In this document: one piece after another, positions 51,713-63,604 of the stretch
How positions within the stretch are numbered: the stretch's first letter is position 1
Layout: each line of letters opens with the position of its first letter
Made by a program: the position numbers and the translations under genes
Notes under the pieces: generated by a model
What the model was told of the DNA's origin: nothing
Seen by the model: the letters and a program-made list of their open reading frames with translations, nothing else
The model's database searches: none
Origin: Gemmata massiliana
GTDB lineage: Bacteria > Planctomycetota > Planctomycetia > Gemmatales > Gemmataceae
DNA: 64,000 bases
Assembly (NCBI RefSeq): GCF_901538265.1
Contig: NZ_LR593886.1
Span: forward strand, 7,151,738 to 7,215,737
Direction: 5' to 3'

Positions 51713-53668
51713 TCAGAACTCCGTAAATCCGTCGTCGCTCGCGGCGACCGCCGCGCGAGCGCTTACCGGGCGCTTTTGGGGAGCCGAACCGCGGCTCCGG
51801 GTTGATTTCGTTACAGTGTGTTCTTCGTTGAGTTTGAACCGCGCGACGAGGTCGCGGAGCTGACCCGCCTGGTCCGTCAGCGTTTGAGCCGTCGCCGACA
51901 GCTCCTCCGTCTGGGCCGCGTTACGCTGGGTCACCGTGTCCATCTGGGACACCGCCTTGTTCACCTGGTCGATACCCACCGACTGCTCCTTGCTCGCGCC
52001 CGCGATCTCCGTAATTATCGACGTCACACGCGTCACGCTCGTCACGATCTCACCCAGCGTCGACCCCGAGCGGTTCACCAGTTCCGTGCCCGCGTCCACC
52101 TTCTTCACCGAGTCCTCGATCAGACCCTTGATCTCCTTCGCCGCCGTCGCGCTACGCTGCGCGAGATTACGCACTTCCGAAGCCACCACCGCGAAGCCAC
52201 GACCCTGCTCACCCGCGCGAGCCGCCTCCACTGCCGCGTTCAACGCCAGCAAGTTCGTCTGGAACGCGATCTCATCGATCGTCGTGATAATGTCCGCGAT
52301 CTTCTTCGACGCACCGTTGATCGCGCTCATCGCCCCCACCGCGTCACCCACCACCTGACCACCCTTCTCCGCCACTTCCTTCGAGCTGCTCGCCAACTGG
52401 CGCGCCTGCTGAGCGCTGTCCGAGTTCTGCTTCACCGTCGCCGTGATCTGCTCCAGACTGCTCGCCGTCTCCTCCAAACTGCTCGCCTGGTCCTGAGCAC
52501 CCATCGAGATCTCTTCCGTCGCGCTCGACAACTGGCCCGATGCGTCCGCCAGCTGCACCGACACCTCCCGAACGCCCTCCAAAGCCGTCCGAACCGACAA
52601 GATCGCCTTGTTCAGCGAACGAGCCATCTGGCCCACCGCGTCCGTGCCCAGGTCCGGAACCTGTTGCGTGAAGTCCCCAGCCGCCAGCGCGTTCACGCCC
52701 ACCAGCATCTGGTCCACCTTCCCGCGAAGCTCCGCCGCCACGCGCTCGCGCTCCGCCGCCTCTGCGTGCTCCTTCTCCAACTCGCGACGCTGCTGCTCCG
52801 CCTTCTCTCTCTCGCGCGCCGCCAGCTCCCGAGCCTCCCGTTCCCCCGCCTCGCGCTTCTGGACCTCCGCGTCACGAAGAGCACCGATCGCTTTGTTCAG
52901 AGCCACCGCCATCCGACCCACCTCGTCACGCGTCGTCACAGACGCCGTTGGGGTCAGATCCCCGTGAGCCACCGTTTCCAGTACCCGAACCGTGTCACCG
53001 AGCGGGCGCGTGACCGACGCGGACAGGAGGAACCCGAGCCCGATGGCCGCGGCCGTCACCACACCCAACACGATCCACATCTCCGCCCGCAGCGCGACGT
53101 AGCGCTCGCGCGACTTCGTCCGCTCGCGCTCGGCCATCTTTTGTTGAACGTTCATCATCTGGGTCAGCGTGCTGTTCAGCTTCCCGGCGGAACTGGCCCA
53201 CTCGCGCAAGCACGCTTCCTCGGCCGCTTTCGCGTCGCCCGCTTTCGCGTGCCGCACGATCGTGTCGCAATCGACCTTCCACGCCGCCAGCGCGGAAACG
53301 AGCTCCCGGTAGAGGCCCGCCTCTTCGTCTTCCATCGGTAGTGCGGCATACGCGGACATCCCCTTATCGATGTCGCGCCACCCCTCGTCGATCCGGCCGT
53401 ACAGGTCCTGGCACCGCTTCATGTCCTTGCGCATGACGGCGAGGACCAGCGTGCGCTCGGACCGCTGCGCCGCGACCGCTGCGGTCCGGATCGTGTCCAG
53501 GTTGATGACGGACGGGAGCAGGTTGCCGGAGGTGTTATCGAGGGCAGCGTTCGTTTCGGAATTGGCGGCCAGCCCGCGGAGCCCGACCATAAAGCAGGCA
53601 ACGGTGACGATCAAGAACCCCGCGATCAGCCGGGGGCCGATATTCACTCGCGAGACGAGCCGTAACAT
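51713..53668 (-). CDS. Methyl-accepting chemotaxis protein, four-helix-bundle sensor
   Basis: 651 residues. TM1 at about 12-31, periplasmic helical bundle about 35-195 (4HB_MCP-like), TM2 at 197-216, HAMP about 217-270, then a charged coiled coil ([20 protein letters not shown]) and a second HAMP-like stretch, and the signalling hairpin with the tip [21 protein letters not shown]-terminus: a basic, flexible linker and the end SDDGFTEF, a possible CheR/CheB docking pentapeptide. ATG at 53668 with GAGGA upstream. Methylation helices are present; the ligand is unknown. Confidence 0.92.
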   Translation of the reverse strand: MLRLVSRVNIGPRLIAGFLIVTVACFMVGLRGLAANSETNAALDNTSGNLLPSVINLDTIRTAAVAAQRSERTLVLAVMRKDMKRCQDLYGRIDEGWRDIDKGMSAYAALPMEDEEAGLYRELVSALAAWKVDCDTIVRHAKAGDAKAAEEACLREWASSAGKLNSTLTQMMNVQQKMAERERTKSRERYVALRAEMWIVLGVVTAAAIGLGFLLSASVTRPLGDTVRVLETVAHGDLTPTASVTTRDEVGRMAVALNKAIGALRDAEVQKREAGEREARELAAREREKAEQQRRELEKEHAEAAERERVAAELRGKVDQMLVGVNALAAGDFTQQVPDLGTDAVGQMARSLNKAILSVRTALEGVREVSVQLADASGQLSSATEEISMGAQDQASSLEETASSLEQITATVKQNSDSAQQARQLASSSKEVAEKGGQVVGDAVGAMSAINGASKKIADIITTIDEIAFQTNLLALNAAVEAARAGEQGRGFAVVASEVRNLAQRSATAAKEIKGLIEDSVKKVDAGTELVNRSGSTLGEIVTSVTRVTSIITEIAGASKEQSVGIDQVNKAVSQMDTVTQRNAAQTEELSATAQTLTDQAGQLRDLVARFKLNEEHTVTKSTRSRGSAPQKRPVSARAAVAASDDGFTEF

Positions 53669-54043
53669 CAAATCCTCGCGTGGGCTGGGTAATGGTGGAG
53701 CTGGGGGATTCTCCAGCCAATCAAGACACTTATCGCAACATTTCTGAAGGAATTGCTTAATACTCAGCGAAACTTTGGAACACGCTTCGCGACTGGGCAA
53801 CCCTGCCCAAAAAATCTAGAGCGGGACGAACGCCGTGCCGATTTTTATCATCGTCCCGGTTTTTATCTTTTACGCGAACGACCCAGAATTATGGTCGGCT
53901 CTCAGTTTTCTGTTAAAGCTCGGTGCGATTGAGGGCGGATTTGCAGCAACGGGTTCACAAAACGGCTCGAACGGTTCGGTTTCACGAAACGCGACTACTC
54001 GCATTTGATTCGAGATCTTCAGCACTCGCAAAGGTGTTTTGAT
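53669..54043. other. Divergent promoter region, no gene
   Basis: About 375 bp between the MCP (minus) and the porin (plus). AT-rich tracts (TTTTTATCATCG, TTTTTATCTTTTACG) at 53840-53875. No promoter match I would name. Confidence 0.5.
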
Positions 54044-55789
54044 ATGCCCACGTCTCCACGTTCAGACCTTCCAGCCCCCCGTTCTCCATCGCGATTACTC
54101 GGGGCGGTGGTACTCGGGTGTGCCCTTTTCGCGTTCACGCGGGCCAACGCCCAGCAACCCGGGGCGCCGATGCCCGGCGAACTGCCCGCGCTCCCGGAGG
54201 CGCCGGGGGCCGGCCCCAGCACGGAACCGATGGGAGCGGCCCCTACAACTCCGGGAGCCGCGGCCCCCGGCGCCGCTGCCCCGGGAGCCGCACCCGCGGC
54301 CCCGGCCGCCAAAGCGCCCGAAGAAAAGAAAGGTGTGGACTGGTCGAAAGTTCCAGTCGCCGCCAAGCGCCCCCCGACCGGATGGTGGTCGGTTCCCGCG
54401 TCCGGTCCCGGGTACTACTCGCTCCGGGACTGCGTGGAAGGTAACTACCGTGACGCGCCGCCGAAATTCCCATACGGTCAATGGAGCTTGAACTCTACTC
54501 CGTACTTCGACTACGATTTCCGCTACTTGGACGACCCCAAGAACACGCAGCACGACTGGGCCGACGCCTACAAGCGAGTCCACTTCGGGCCGGAAGACAA
54601 CTTCCTGTTCTCGACCGGTGGGGAAGTGCGCTACCGGTACATGAACGAGCTGAGCAGCCGGGGCACGGGCCGAAACAACTTCTACGACCTGTTCCGGGTG
54701 CGGGCCTACGGGGACTTCTGGTACAAGGACGAGTACCGCGTATTCGTGGAGTTCGCGGACACGCAGATCTACGGCAACCGGCTCGCCCCGATCCCGAGCG
54801 ACGCGAGCGGTCCCGACCTTCAGAATGCGTTCGTCGAAGCCAAAGTTGGGAACCCGTTCGGCGGCCCCCTGTCGGTTCGCGTCGGTCGGCAGGAACTCCT
54901 CTACGGATCGCAGCGCCTAGTCTCCCCGCCAGACTGGGGCCAAACGCGCCGGACGTTCCAGGGTGTTAAGGCTTTCTGGGCGACCGAACAGTGGAGCGTA
55001 GACGCCTTCTGGGTGCAACCCGTTACGCCCAACGAGTTCAAGTTCGACTCGGTCGATAACAACCGCAATTTCTACGGGTTGTGGACCACCTACCGGCCGA
55101 AAGCAGGTACGTTCTTCGACCTGTACTACCTCGGGCTGTCGCAAGCGAACACGACGACGGCCAACGGAGACGTGCAAACCTTCGGGAGCCGGTACACCGG
55201 TGACGTGGACAAACGGTTTCTCTACGACTTTGAGGGCGCGGTCCAGTTCGGTGAGCGCGGGACGCGCCACGTGCTGAGCAAGATGTTGGTCGCCGGTTTG
55301 GGTTACCGGTTCGTGAATATGCCCTGGAACCCACACTTCTGGCTGTACTACGACTATGCTTCCGGCGACAAGGACCCGACCGGCCGGTCCGGGAGCTACC
55401 GCACCTTCAACCAACTGTTCCCGCAAGGGCACAACTACTTCGGGTACGCAGACATCGTGGGCCGGCAGAACATCCACGACCTGAACCTCCAGTTCAGTAT
55501 CAGCCCGCAGCCCTGGGCCAACATCTCCTTCCAGTACCACTCCTTCAACCTCGATTCGGTGAAGGACGGGTTGTACAACACGCGGGGCCAGATCATCCGG
55601 CAGGACGCGACCGGCCGGTCCGGGAACGCGGTGGGTGAAGAAATGGACATCTTGGCCACCTTCCACCTGTCCCCGCACCAGGACTGTATGTTCGGGTACT
55701 CGAAGTTCTTCGGGGGCTCGTTCTGGCGGCGCACCGGCAACCCGAACAACGTCGAACTCCTGTACGCTCAGTACAGCTTCAAGTGGTAA
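54044..55789 (+). CDS. Outer-membrane beta-barrel of the alginate-export (AlgE-like) family
   Basis: 581 residues. Signal peptide (LLGAVVLGCALFAFTRANAQ) then a Pro/Ala-rich linker of about 70 residues. The barrel follows: FLFSTGGEVRYRYMNELSSR, YDLFRVRAYGDFWYKDEYRV, NAFVEAKVGNPFGGPLSVRV, GRQELLYGSQRLVSPPDWGQ, TRRTFQGVKAFW, and the C-terminal strand LLYAQYSFKW ending in an aromatic residue as outer-membrane barrels do. Suggested role is export or uptake of anionic polysaccharide. It stands inside a chemotaxis block, so its cargo may be something the nearby receptors sense (inference). AAAGG precedes the ATG at 54044. Confidence 0.88.
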   Translation: MPTSPRSDLPAPRSPSRLLGAVVLGCALFAFTRANAQQPGAPMPGELPALPEAPGAGPSTEPMGAAPTTPGAAAPGAAAPGAAPAAPAAKAPEEKKGVDWSKVPVAAKRPPTGWWSVPASGPGYYSLRDCVEGNYRDAPPKFPYGQWSLNSTPYFDYDFRYLDDPKNTQHDWADAYKRVHFGPEDNFLFSTGGEVRYRYMNELSSRGTGRNNFYDLFRVRAYGDFWYKDEYRVFVEFADTQIYGNRLAPIPSDASGPDLQNAFVEAKVGNPFGGPLSVRVGRQELLYGSQRLVSPPDWGQTRRTFQGVKAFWATEQWSVDAFWVQPVTPNEFKFDSVDNNRNFYGLWTTYRPKAGTFFDLYYLGLSQANTTTANGDVQTFGSRYTGDVDKRFLYDFEGAVQFGERGTRHVLSKMLVAGLGYRFVNMPWNPHFWLYYDYASGDKDPTGRSGSYRTFNQLFPQGHNYFGYADIVGRQNIHDLNLQFSISPQPWANISFQYHSFNLDSVKDGLYNTRGQIIRQDATGRSGNAVGEEMDILATFHLSPHQDCMFGYSKFFGGSFWRRTGNPNNVELLYAQYSFKW

Positions 55790-55813
55790 GTTGAAACGCG
55801 CGACGTAACGCAA

Positions 55814-55844
55814 CGAGCGGCCGGGGTACGCCCCCGACCGCTCG
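55814..55844. terminator. Bidirectional terminator between porin and MCP genes
   Basis: CGAGCGGCCGGGG and CCCCGACCGCTCG, one mismatch, 5-nt loop, between converging genes. Confidence 0.7.
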
Positions 55845-55868
55845 CTTCATTTCTCACGACGAAGAGAG

Positions 55869-58352
55869 TCAAAAGTCGGCGAACCCGCCATCATTGCCGC
55901 GCTTGTTCTTGAGCGCCCGTGTGACCGCGGGGCGGGGCTTAGCGGGGGACTTTGAGCGCTCGGTCTTAAATGTCGTGTGGCCGTGTTCGTTGAGTTTGAA
56001 TCGCGCGACGAGGTCCCGGAGCTGACCCGCCTGGTCCGTCAGCGTCTGAGCCGTCGCCGACAGCTCCTCCGTCTGGGCCGCATTCCGCTGGGTCACCGTG
56101 TCCATCTGGGACACCGCCTTGTTCACCTGGTCGATACCCACCGACTGCTCCTTGCTCGCGCCCGCGATCTCCGTAATTATCGACGTCACACGCGTCACGC
56201 TCGTCACGATCTCACCCAGCGTCGACCCCGAGCGGTTCACCAGTTCCGTGCCCGCGTCCACCTTCTTCACCGAGTCCTCGATCAAACCCTTGATCTCCTT
56301 CGCCGCCGTCGCGCTACGCTGCGCGAGATTACGCACCTCGCTTGCGACCACCGCGAACCCGCGCCCTTGTTCTCCGGCTCGTGCCGCTTCCACCGCCGCG
56401 TTCAACGCCAACAGGTTCGTCTGGAACGCGATCTCGTCGATCGTCGTGATAATGTCCGCGATCTTCTTCGACGCGCCGTTGATCGCGCTCATCGCCCCCA
56501 CCGCGTCACCCACCACCTGACCACCCTTCTCCGCCACTTCCTTCGAGCTGCTCGCCAACTGGCGCGCCTGCTGAGCGCTGTCCGAGTTCTGCTTCACCGT
56601 CGCCGTGATCTGCTCCAGACTGCTCGCCGTCTCCTCCAGACTGCTCGCCTGGTCCTGAGCACCCATCGAGATCTCTTCCGTCGCGCTCGACAACTGAGCC
56701 GACGCGTCCGCCAACTGCACCGACACCTCGCGCACCCCCTCCAAAGCCGTCCGAACCGACACAATCGCCTTGTTCAGCGAACGAGCCATCTGACCCACGG
56801 TATCGGTGCCCAGGTCCGGAACCTGCTGCGTGAAGTCCCCAGCCGCCACCGCGTTCACACCCACCAGAATCTGGTCCACCTTCCCACGCAATTCGTCGGC
56901 GACCCGGTCGCGCTCGGCCGCTTCACGCTGCACCTGCTCGGCCTCGCGCCGGACCTGCTCCGCCTTCTCCCGCTCACGAGCCGCGCCCTCCCGGGCCTCG
57001 CGCTCCGCCGTCTCGCGCTTCCGCACCTCCGCGTCACGCAGCGCACCGATTGCCGTGTTCAGAGCCACCGCCATCCGACCCACCTCGTCGCGCGTCATCA
57101 CTTCCGCGGTTTGCGTGAGATCCCCGTGGGCCACCGCTTCGAGTACGCCCATTGTGCGGTCAATGGGCCGGGTCAGCGACCGCGCGAGCCAAGCGGCGCA
57201 ACATAAGGTCACGAGGGCCACCAGTCCACCGACCAGTGCTAGTTGAACCTGGGTCCGGTCGCCCATTTCACTCATCCGGCGCTCGCCCGCCTGGATCTCG
57301 TCTTGGGGCATGTAGACCCCAATGACCCAGTCCCACGGGGCGAAGTAGGCAAACCGAACGACCTGCGTGCGCTTCGCCCCGCCCTCGGTCCATTCGCACA
57401 CCTTCTCGGCCGTTTCTCCGGATTTCAGCGCCCGCGCGCGCTCACACACCTCGCGCAGCGCGGTGTCCTTGTCCGACGCGCCGGCGGCGAAGACGTTCCG
57501 GCCCTCGTCCGACGGGGTGGACGAAATGATCCACGTTCCGGGGGTGTCGAGCACGAACGCCCGCCCGCTCGCCCCGACCTCGACCTTTCGGATCGCGGCC
57601 CGCAGCCCCGGGACGTTCTCCTGGGGGATGCCGACGTACACGGCCCCGATCACCGCTCCCTCTGCGTTCATAAGCGGCTTGTACGCGGTGATGTACCAGG
57701 CGTTCAGCACGCGCGCGCGGCCCCGGTACGTTTTCCCGGAGAGCAAACTGGCGACGACCGGGTTCGGGTTCCCGTCCGGGTTGGTCCGGGGGATGAACGT
57801 GCCGCTCGCCCGGACGCCGTTGGCCGTCGGGTGCGTCGTACTGACGCGCAGCATGTCCCCCGTCGCGTTCATGCGCTGGAACAGGGTGCAGTGGAACCCC
57901 GTTTGTGCGCGGACGTCGTCCACGAGCCGGTTCGGGACGTTCAGATCCCGGTTCTGGCCGACCCACCGGTCCCCGAACATCATTTTGGGAATCACGACTT
58001 TGGCCGATTGGCCCGAGAGCTGGTTGACCGCGGTCCACTCCACCGTTTCGTCCGGCGCCGGGCGCACCCCGCCGACGTCTTCCACCATGTGGTCGGTGAC
58101 CTTGAGCGCCGCGGTCGTCATTTGCTCCAGACACTCTTGCTGGGGCAGGCAGAGGTTGTACGTCCCGTCGAGGGTGTGGGCCATGTCCTGGGAACTGAGG
58201 GTTCCGCACTCGCGGGCCGCGATGTCGCGCCCCTGGCGAGTGAGGTGAACCGCCAGCCCGATCACGGCCACGATCGCGAGCAAGCAAATACCCGCGAACC
58301 CGAACAGTTTGGTCCGGATGGAGGGCGAAGTTGTTGAGAACCAGGCAAACAC
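55869..58352 (-). CDS. Methyl-accepting chemotaxis protein with Cache_3-Cache_2 type sensor
   Basis: About 827 residues. TM1 at about 15-38, a large periplasmic sensor about 40-370 with Cache elements ([96 protein letters not shown]), TM2 about 375-400, HAMP, charged coiled coil, and the standard signalling tip. C-terminal end NDGGFADF. The GTG at 58352 ([10 protein letters not shown]) has AGAGGAGGT upstream; a TTG seven codons earlier is an alternative. DNA of the signalling half is almost identical to that of the 51713 gene. Confidence 0.9.
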   Translation of the reverse strand: MFAWFSTTSPSIRTKLFGFAGICLLAIVAVIGLAVHLTRQGRDIAARECGTLSSQDMAHTLDGTYNLCLPQQECLEQMTTAALKVTDHMVEDVGGVRPAPDETVEWTAVNQLSGQSAKVVIPKMMFGDRWVGQNRDLNVPNRLVDDVRAQTGFHCTLFQRMNATGDMLRVSTTHPTANGVRASGTFIPRTNPDGNPNPVVASLLSGKTYRGRARVLNAWYITAYKPLMNAEGAVIGAVYVGIPQENVPGLRAAIRKVEVGASGRAFVLDTPGTWIISSTPSDEGRNVFAAGASDKDTALREVCERARALKSGETAEKVCEWTEGGAKRTQVVRFAYFAPWDWVIGVYMPQDEIQAGERRMSEMGDRTQVQLALVGGLVALVTLCCAAWLARSLTRPIDRTMGVLEAVAHGDLTQTAEVMTRDEVGRMAVALNTAIGALRDAEVRKRETAEREAREGAAREREKAEQVRREAEQVQREAAERDRVADELRGKVDQILVGVNAVAAGDFTQQVPDLGTDTVGQMARSLNKAIVSVRTALEGVREVSVQLADASAQLSSATEEISMGAQDQASSLEETASSLEQITATVKQNSDSAQQARQLASSSKEVAEKGGQVVGDAVGAMSAINGASKKIADIITTIDEIAFQTNLLALNAAVEAARAGEQGRGFAVVASEVRNLAQRSATAAKEIKGLIEDSVKKVDAGTELVNRSGSTLGEIVTSVTRVTSIITEIAGASKEQSVGIDQVNKAVSQMDTVTQRNAAQTEELSATAQTLTDQAGQLRDLVARFKLNEHGHTTFKTERSKSPAKPRPAVTRALKNKRGNDGGFADF

Positions 58353-58463
58353 GAGATACCTCCTCTGCCCCAACCGCGAGGACGATTTCGACCTCCAATC
58401 TATGCGGGCCGAGACGTTAAGTGGATTAAATATCTAACAATCAGCGAACGAAACAATTACAGA

Positions 58464-60848
58464 TCAGAACTCGGTGAACCCGTCGTTGTCGTCGTTACCG
58501 AGGCGATCGAGTTCGTGGGTGTGCCCGTTGCCGTTACCACCCGTGTGTTTGTTGTTTTTGAGGGCGCGGGTGACCGCGGGTCGAGGCTTGGTGCCCGAGT
58601 GCGCGGACCGCGGCCCCTTGGATGCCGGCTTGTGAGCGGCACGCGGCGCCGTGTCGGTGAGCTTGAACCGTGCGACGAGGTCGCGGAGCTGCGCGGCCTG
58701 GTCCGTCAGCGTCTGGGCCGTTGCCGACATCTCCTCGGTCTGGGCCGCGTTGCGCTGGGTCACCGTGTCCATCTGGGACACCGCCTTGTTCACCTGGTCG
58801 ATACCCGTGGACTGTTCCTTGCTGGCACCCGCGATCTCGGTGATGATGTCCGTTACACGCTTCACCGAAGTGACGATGTCGCCCAGGGTCGAGCCCGAGC
58901 GGTTCACCAGCTCCGTACCGGCATCGACCTTCTTGACCGAGTCCTCGATCAGATCCTTGATCTCCTTCGCCGCCGTCGCCGAGCGCTGGGCCAGGTTCCG
59001 TACTTCCGAGGCCACCACCGCGAACCCGCGACCCTGCTCACCCGCACGGGCCGCTTCCACCGCCGCGTTCAGAGCCAACAGGTTCGTCTGGAACGCGATC
59101 TCGTCGATCGTCGTAATGATGTCCGCGATCTTCTTCGACGCGCCGTTGATCGCACTCATCGCGCCCACCGCGTTACCCACCACCTGGCCGCCCTTCTCGG
59201 CCACTTCCTTCGAGCTGCTCGCGAGCTGGCGCGCCTGTTGCGCGCTGTCCGAGTTCTGGCGCACCGTGCTCGTAATCTGTTGGAGCGTGCTGGCCGTCTC
59301 TTCGAGGCTGCTCGCCTGCTCCTGAGCGCCCGTCGAGATCTCCTCGCTGGCCGCGGACAGTTGGGTCGAGGCGTCGGCGAGTTGCTCGGACACCTCGCGC
59401 ACGCCCTCCAGGGCGCTCCGAACGGACACGATCGCCTTGTTCAGCGAACCGGCCATTTGGCCAACAATATCCGTCCCCAGGTCCGGAACTTGCTGCGTGA
59501 AGTCGCCCGCCGCCATCGCCCCGACCGAGGTCACAATGGTGGAGATCTTGTGTTGCAGTTCGGCCGCCTGCGCCGCGCTGCGCTCGGCGCTCTCCTTAAC
59601 TTGCTTCTCCAGCGCGAGGCGCTCGGTGATAACGGCCCAGGTGACCATCGCCCCGATGTAGTTGCGCTTCTGATCGAACACCGGGCTGAGGTTCAGCTCC
59701 AGCGTCTCGGTACCGAGCTGGATGTTCGCCGAGTGCGGCAGGTTCTTCGGGTCGCCGACCAAGCGCCGCGGGTGCTCGGGGCGCTTGTGGAAGATGTCGA
59801 TGGACTGGCCGAGCAACTGGTCCGGCTTGATCGGCAACAGGTGCTCGACCCCGCGCAGTGTTTTAAACGTCGAGGCGTTGGCGTAACGGATCTTGAACTC
59901 GCGGTCCGCGAACATCACGTTGATCGGGGCCGAATCGAGCATGGCCTGCACGCGGGTCATGTTCGTGACGTCGGTCTGCATGTTGCCGATCGCTGCGTTC
60001 AGGGCCACGGCCAGGCGCCCGACCTCATCGCCGCTCGTGACCTCCACGCGCTGTGTCAGATCCCCGGACCCGACCGCATCGAGTACCCGGACGGTGTTAC
60101 TAAGCCCGCGGCGCACGCTCCACAAGCAGAACGCGACGACGCCCAGAATCACCAGGCTCCCGCCAATGATGGTGCCGCTAATTTGCGTGGCGAGTTGAGC
60201 CGACTGATCTAGCCGCTTCCCGATCGGGACGTCCGTTTCCAGAACGCCCCGCACCTCGCCGAGTTGCCAGTCCTTCTTGGGGCTGGCCGGGTGCTGGTTG
60301 TGGCAGGTCACGCACGCCTGACTGCTCATGCGGTCGGGGATGGCGACCCGAACCGTTTCCTCACCGTTCAGTTGTTCGACCCGGGTGAACGTTTCGGCTT
60401 GCGGGTTCGCCTTGAAGTGTGCCAGGGCGTCCTTACCGAACGAATCGAGCACGCGATCGTTCCGATTGGGGAACGGGTGCTCGCTGTACAACCGCAACTT
60501 CAGCCCGCCCTCTTTCTGAGAAATCTCCGTGCTCAAATCGTGAATGAGCGTGGCGGGTAGGGGGATCGTATCGGTCTTCTCTTTGTGATCGTGAGACACG
60601 CGCAGTTTGGAGCCGGCGTTGACCTTTTGGACCACATTATTCGTGTAATAAGCCCGCAGTGCTTTGAACTGCTCAATAGTGCCGCGCGCGCTCGTGACAC
60701 TGTTCGTGATCGTTTCGTCTCGGGTGCCGTGCCAGGTCTGGTAGACGACCGCGGCCGTGGTGGCGCCCACGACGAGCGCCACGGGAACGAGCACTTTCAG
60801 TGCGATTCCCTGGTCGCGGACCCACGCTAAAGCGCTTTGACTAGCCAT
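58464..60848 (-). CDS. Methyl-accepting chemotaxis protein with periplasmic heme (Tll0287-like/DUF3365) and PAS domains
   Basis: 794 residues. TM1 about 18-36; periplasmic domain 40-220 with the c-type heme site C179-V-T-C182-H183 ([13 protein letters not shown]) and the family context [31 protein letters not shown]2 about 222-243; HAMP 244-297; PAS about 305-415 ([28 protein letters not shown]-like [20 protein letters not shown]); then the MCP signalling hairpin ([20 protein letters not shown]) and the end [10 protein letters not shown] covalent periplasmic heme argues for sensing O2, NO, CO or redox potential; a quinone-type signal is also possible. ATG at 60848. Confidence 0.9.
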   Translation of the reverse strand: MASQSALAWVRDQGIALKVLVPVALVVGATTAAVVYQTWHGTRDETITNSVTSARGTIEQFKALRAYYTNNVVQKVNAGSKLRVSHDHKEKTDTIPLPATLIHDLSTEISQKEGGLKLRLYSEHPFPNRNDRVLDSFGKDALAHFKANPQAETFTRVEQLNGEETVRVAIPDRMSSQACVTCHNQHPASPKKDWQLGEVRGVLETDVPIGKRLDQSAQLATQISGTIIGGSLVILGVVAFCLWSVRRGLSNTVRVLDAVGSGDLTQRVEVTSGDEVGRLAVALNAAIGNMQTDVTNMTRVQAMLDSAPINVMFADREFKIRYANASTFKTLRGVEHLLPIKPDQLLGQSIDIFHKRPEHPRRLVGDPKNLPHSANIQLGTETLELNLSPVFDQKRNYIGAMVTWAVITERLALEKQVKESAERSAAQAAELQHKISTIVTSVGAMAAGDFTQQVPDLGTDIVGQMAGSLNKAIVSVRSALEGVREVSEQLADASTQLSAASEEISTGAQEQASSLEETASTLQQITSTVRQNSDSAQQARQLASSSKEVAEKGGQVVGNAVGAMSAINGASKKIADIITTIDEIAFQTNLLALNAAVEAARAGEQGRGFAVVASEVRNLAQRSATAAKEIKDLIEDSVKKVDAGTELVNRSGSTLGDIVTSVKRVTDIITEIAGASKEQSTGIDQVNKAVSQMDTVTQRNAAQTEEMSATAQTLTDQAAQLRDLVARFKLTDTAPRAAHKPASKGPRSAHSGTKPRPAVTRALKNNKHTGGNGNGHTHELDRLGNDDNDGFTEF

Positions 60849-60919
60849 CTCGATCTCGCACCACTTGCACTGGTTGAGCGTCAGATCGCGCACCACACAG
60901 TGCGCGAAGTCATTATCGA

Positions 60920-63604
60920 TTAGAATTCGGTAAACCCGTCGTGAGCGTCGCTCCCGAGGCGATCGAGTTCGTGCGCGTGCCCGTTACCGTTGGAGTGCCC
61001 GCTCTTCATCGCACGGGCCACCGCGGGACGCGGCTTGGGCGCCGCGACCTTCGCACGGGCCGGCTTGGGCGCGGGGCGCGAGGCGCCGTGCCCGTCGTCA
61101 CTGAGCTTGAACCGGGACACCAGATCACGCAGGTGCGCGGCCTGTTCCGTCAGGGTTTGAGCGGTGGCGGACAGCTCCTCGGTTTGTGAGGCATTCCGCT
61201 GGGTCACCGTGTCCATCTGGGACACCGCCTTGTTCACCTGGTCGATACCCACCGACTGCTCCTTGCTCGCGCCCGCGATCTCCGTAATTATCGACGTCAC
61301 GCGCGTCACGCTCGTCACGATCTCACCCAGCGTCGAACCCGAGCGGTTCACCAGCTCCGTGCCCGCGTCCACCTTCTTCACCGAGTCCTCGATCAAACCC
61401 TTGATCTCCTTCGCCGCCGTCGCGCTCCGCTGAGCCAGGTTCCGTACCTCGCTCGCCACCACCGCGAAGCCACGACCCTGCTCGCCCGCACGAGCCGCCT
61501 CCACTGCCGCGTTCAACGCCAGCAAGTTCGTCTGGAACGCGATCTCATCGATCGTCGTGATAATGTCCGCGATCTTCTTCGACGACTCGTTAATCTGGCT
61601 CATCGCCCCCACCGCGCTGCCCACCACCTGGCCCCCCTTCTCCGCGATCTCCTTCGAGCTGCCTGCCAACTGGCGAGCCTGCTGAGCACTATCCGAGTTC
61701 TGCTTCACCGTCGCCGTGATCTCTTCTAGCGCACTGGCAGTCTCTTCAAGGCTCGAAGCCTGTTCCTGGGCACCGGTGGAGATTTCCTCGCTGGCCGACG
61801 AGAGTTGGCCCGACGCGTCCGCCAACTGCACCGACACCTCACGCACACCCTCCAAAGCCGTCCGCACCGACACCACCGCCTTGTTCAGGGCCGTGGCCAT
61901 CTGCCCCACGACGTCGGTCCCCAGATCCGGAGCGTGTTGGGTGAAGTCCCCTGCCGCCAGCGCACTCACCGAGGCCGTGATCGCCGTGACTTTCTGGTGC
62001 AGTTCGACCGCGTCCTCCTTGACCTTCTGTTCCATGTGCTTGGCGGCGGTGATGTCGGTGGCGTACTTGACCACCTTGTAGGGCTTGCCGTTGAGGTCCA
62101 GGATCGGGTTGTACGAGGCCTGAATCCAAATTTCCTTTCCCCCCTTACCCACGCGCTTGAACTCGTTCGCCACGTACTCCCCGCGGTTCAGCTTGGCCCA
62201 GAACTCGCGGTACTCGGGGCTCGCGGCGAACGCGGGCTCGGCGAACATGCTGTGGTGCCGGCCCTGGATCTCGGGCAGGCTGTAGCCCATCGTGCGCAGG
62301 AAGTTCTCGTTGGCATTCGCGATGGTTCCGTCCATCTTGAATTCGATGATCGCCTGGGCTTTGCTGACGGCCGCGATCTGGCCCGCGAAATCCGCGTTCT
62401 GCTCGCGCTGTTTGCCCACGGCCTCCCAGCTCACTTTTTCCTGCTGCAGGGCCGTTCGGATGCCCCGGACCGTGGCGTTGAACGCCTCGGCCATTTGTCC
62501 CACTTCGTCCCGGCCGTTCACGTCGGCGTGCGGGGTCAGATCCCCTTGAGCGACCTCGCCGAGGGACACCATGATCTTGCGGATCGGGCGCGCGATCGTG
62601 GCGCCCAGCCACAGGGCGACGCCGAAGAGGATCGCGGTTCCGGCCCCGGCCATCGCCAGCAACTGGAGCCGGGTCGCGACCGCAGCGGTCAGCACCTCGC
62701 TCTCGTCCTGGCGCACGAGCACGCTCCAGCCGAAGCCCTTATAGGTCGAGTACCCCGCCGACGCGGAGTAAGCATTGATCTGCGGCACCTTGCGGCGCTT
62801 GTGTTCTTCGATAATGAAGCCCGTTTTCCCCTCGGTGCCGAGTACCGCCGCTTTCAGGCCGATCTCGCGCAAATTGAGGGACAAGACCGCTTTCGGGTCG
62901 TAGTCGTCCAGCAAGACGCCGGTCTTCGAAATGAGTTGGGTTTCCATCCCTTTGTTCGATTCGCGGACCTCCTGCATGATCGGTTCAACGACCCGCGCCC
63001 ACGAGGCCCGGTTCGACCACACGCGCACGACTTTTCCGGCCTTGTCCCGGACCGGCGCGGAGAAGCTGACGGCCATCCCGCGGTTCCGGTACACTTCGGC
63101 GACCCACTTGTCCTCGCGCACGTCTTGCGCGTAGCTCTCGCCGTCCGGCACCCGCCCGTTTATGCAGGCCTGGAACCACTCCTCGTTCTTGACGTCTCGA
63201 CCCACGAGTGCGGACGTGTCGAGCGGCTTACCCTCACCGGTGACGGTGTTGGCCGCGATCACCTTGCCGTTCACGTCGGCGACGACCATCAGGTCGTACA
63301 GCCCGTAGGTCTTCGTGTAGTAGTTCGCGGCCGCGGTCACCTCGCCCGGCGCCCCCAGGGCCATCGGGTTGAACGCGAACACCTGAACGTCCCCGTACCG
63401 CTCGAAGAAGTTCCGCTCGATCTTGTCGATCGTGCCCGAGGCGCGCAGTTCGAGGAGGCGCCCCGATCGGCTCTCCAGGTCCGCACGCGCGTTCGCGTCC
63501 GCCACGTAGATCACGGCGGCCATCGGGAACAGTCCGAGCAGAACCAGGGCGGCGGTCAGTTTCCACTTCAGGCTCAGGTCGCGGAGCCGTTTCGAGAGTG
63601 ACAT
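60920..63604 (-). CDS. Methyl-accepting chemotaxis protein with double Cache and PAS domains
   Basis: 894 residues. TM1 about 14-34; periplasmic dCache_1-type sensor 38-310 ([74 protein letters not shown]); TM2 about 315-340; HAMP; PAS about 400-520 ([55 protein letters not shown]); signalling domain with the usual tip; end [10 protein letters not shown]. Domain order Cache-HAMP-PAS-MCP is typical of energy- or carboxylate-sensing receptors. Highest of the four in sequence divergence around the tip ([12 protein letters not shown] instead of [12 protein letters not shown]). Confidence 0.92.
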   Translation of the reverse strand: MSLSKRLRDLSLKWKLTAALVLLGLFPMAAVIYVADANARADLESRSGRLLELRASGTIDKIERNFFERYGDVQVFAFNPMALGAPGEVTAAANYYTKTYGLYDLMVVADVNGKVIAANTVTGEGKPLDTSALVGRDVKNEEWFQACINGRVPDGESYAQDVREDKWVAEVYRNRGMAVSFSAPVRDKAGKVVRVWSNRASWARVVEPIMQEVRESNKGMETQLISKTGVLLDDYDPKAVLSLNLREIGLKAAVLGTEGKTGFIIEEHKRRKVPQINAYSASAGYSTYKGFGWSVLVRQDESEVLTAAVATRLQLLAMAGAGTAILFGVALWLGATIARPIRKIMVSLGEVAQGDLTPHADVNGRDEVGQMAEAFNATVRGIRTALQQEKVSWEAVGKQREQNADFAGQIAAVSKAQAIIEFKMDGTIANANENFLRTMGYSLPEIQGRHHSMFAEPAFAASPEYREFWAKLNRGEYVANEFKRVGKGGKEIWIQASYNPILDLNGKPYKVVKYATDITAAKHMEQKVKEDAVELHQKVTAITASVSALAAGDFTQHAPDLGTDVVGQMATALNKAVVSVRTALEGVREVSVQLADASGQLSSASEEISTGAQEQASSLEETASALEEITATVKQNSDSAQQARQLAGSSKEIAEKGGQVVGSAVGAMSQINESSKKIADIITTIDEIAFQTNLLALNAAVEAARAGEQGRGFAVVASEVRNLAQRSATAAKEIKGLIEDSVKKVDAGTELVNRSGSTLGEIVTSVTRVTSIITEIAGASKEQSVGIDQVNKAVSQMDTVTQRNASQTEELSATAQTLTEQAAHLRDLVSRFKLSDDGHGASRPAPKPARAKVAAPKPRPAVARAMKSGHSNGNGHAHELDRLGSDAHDGFTEF

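Noticed and set aside
51818-53341. Long plus-strand open frame antisense to the first MCP, with similar ones opposite the other MCPs
   Set aside because: Arg/His/Leu-rich translation produced by the antisense of the conserved signalling domain; it recurs because the MCP DNA is repeated, not because it is coding.
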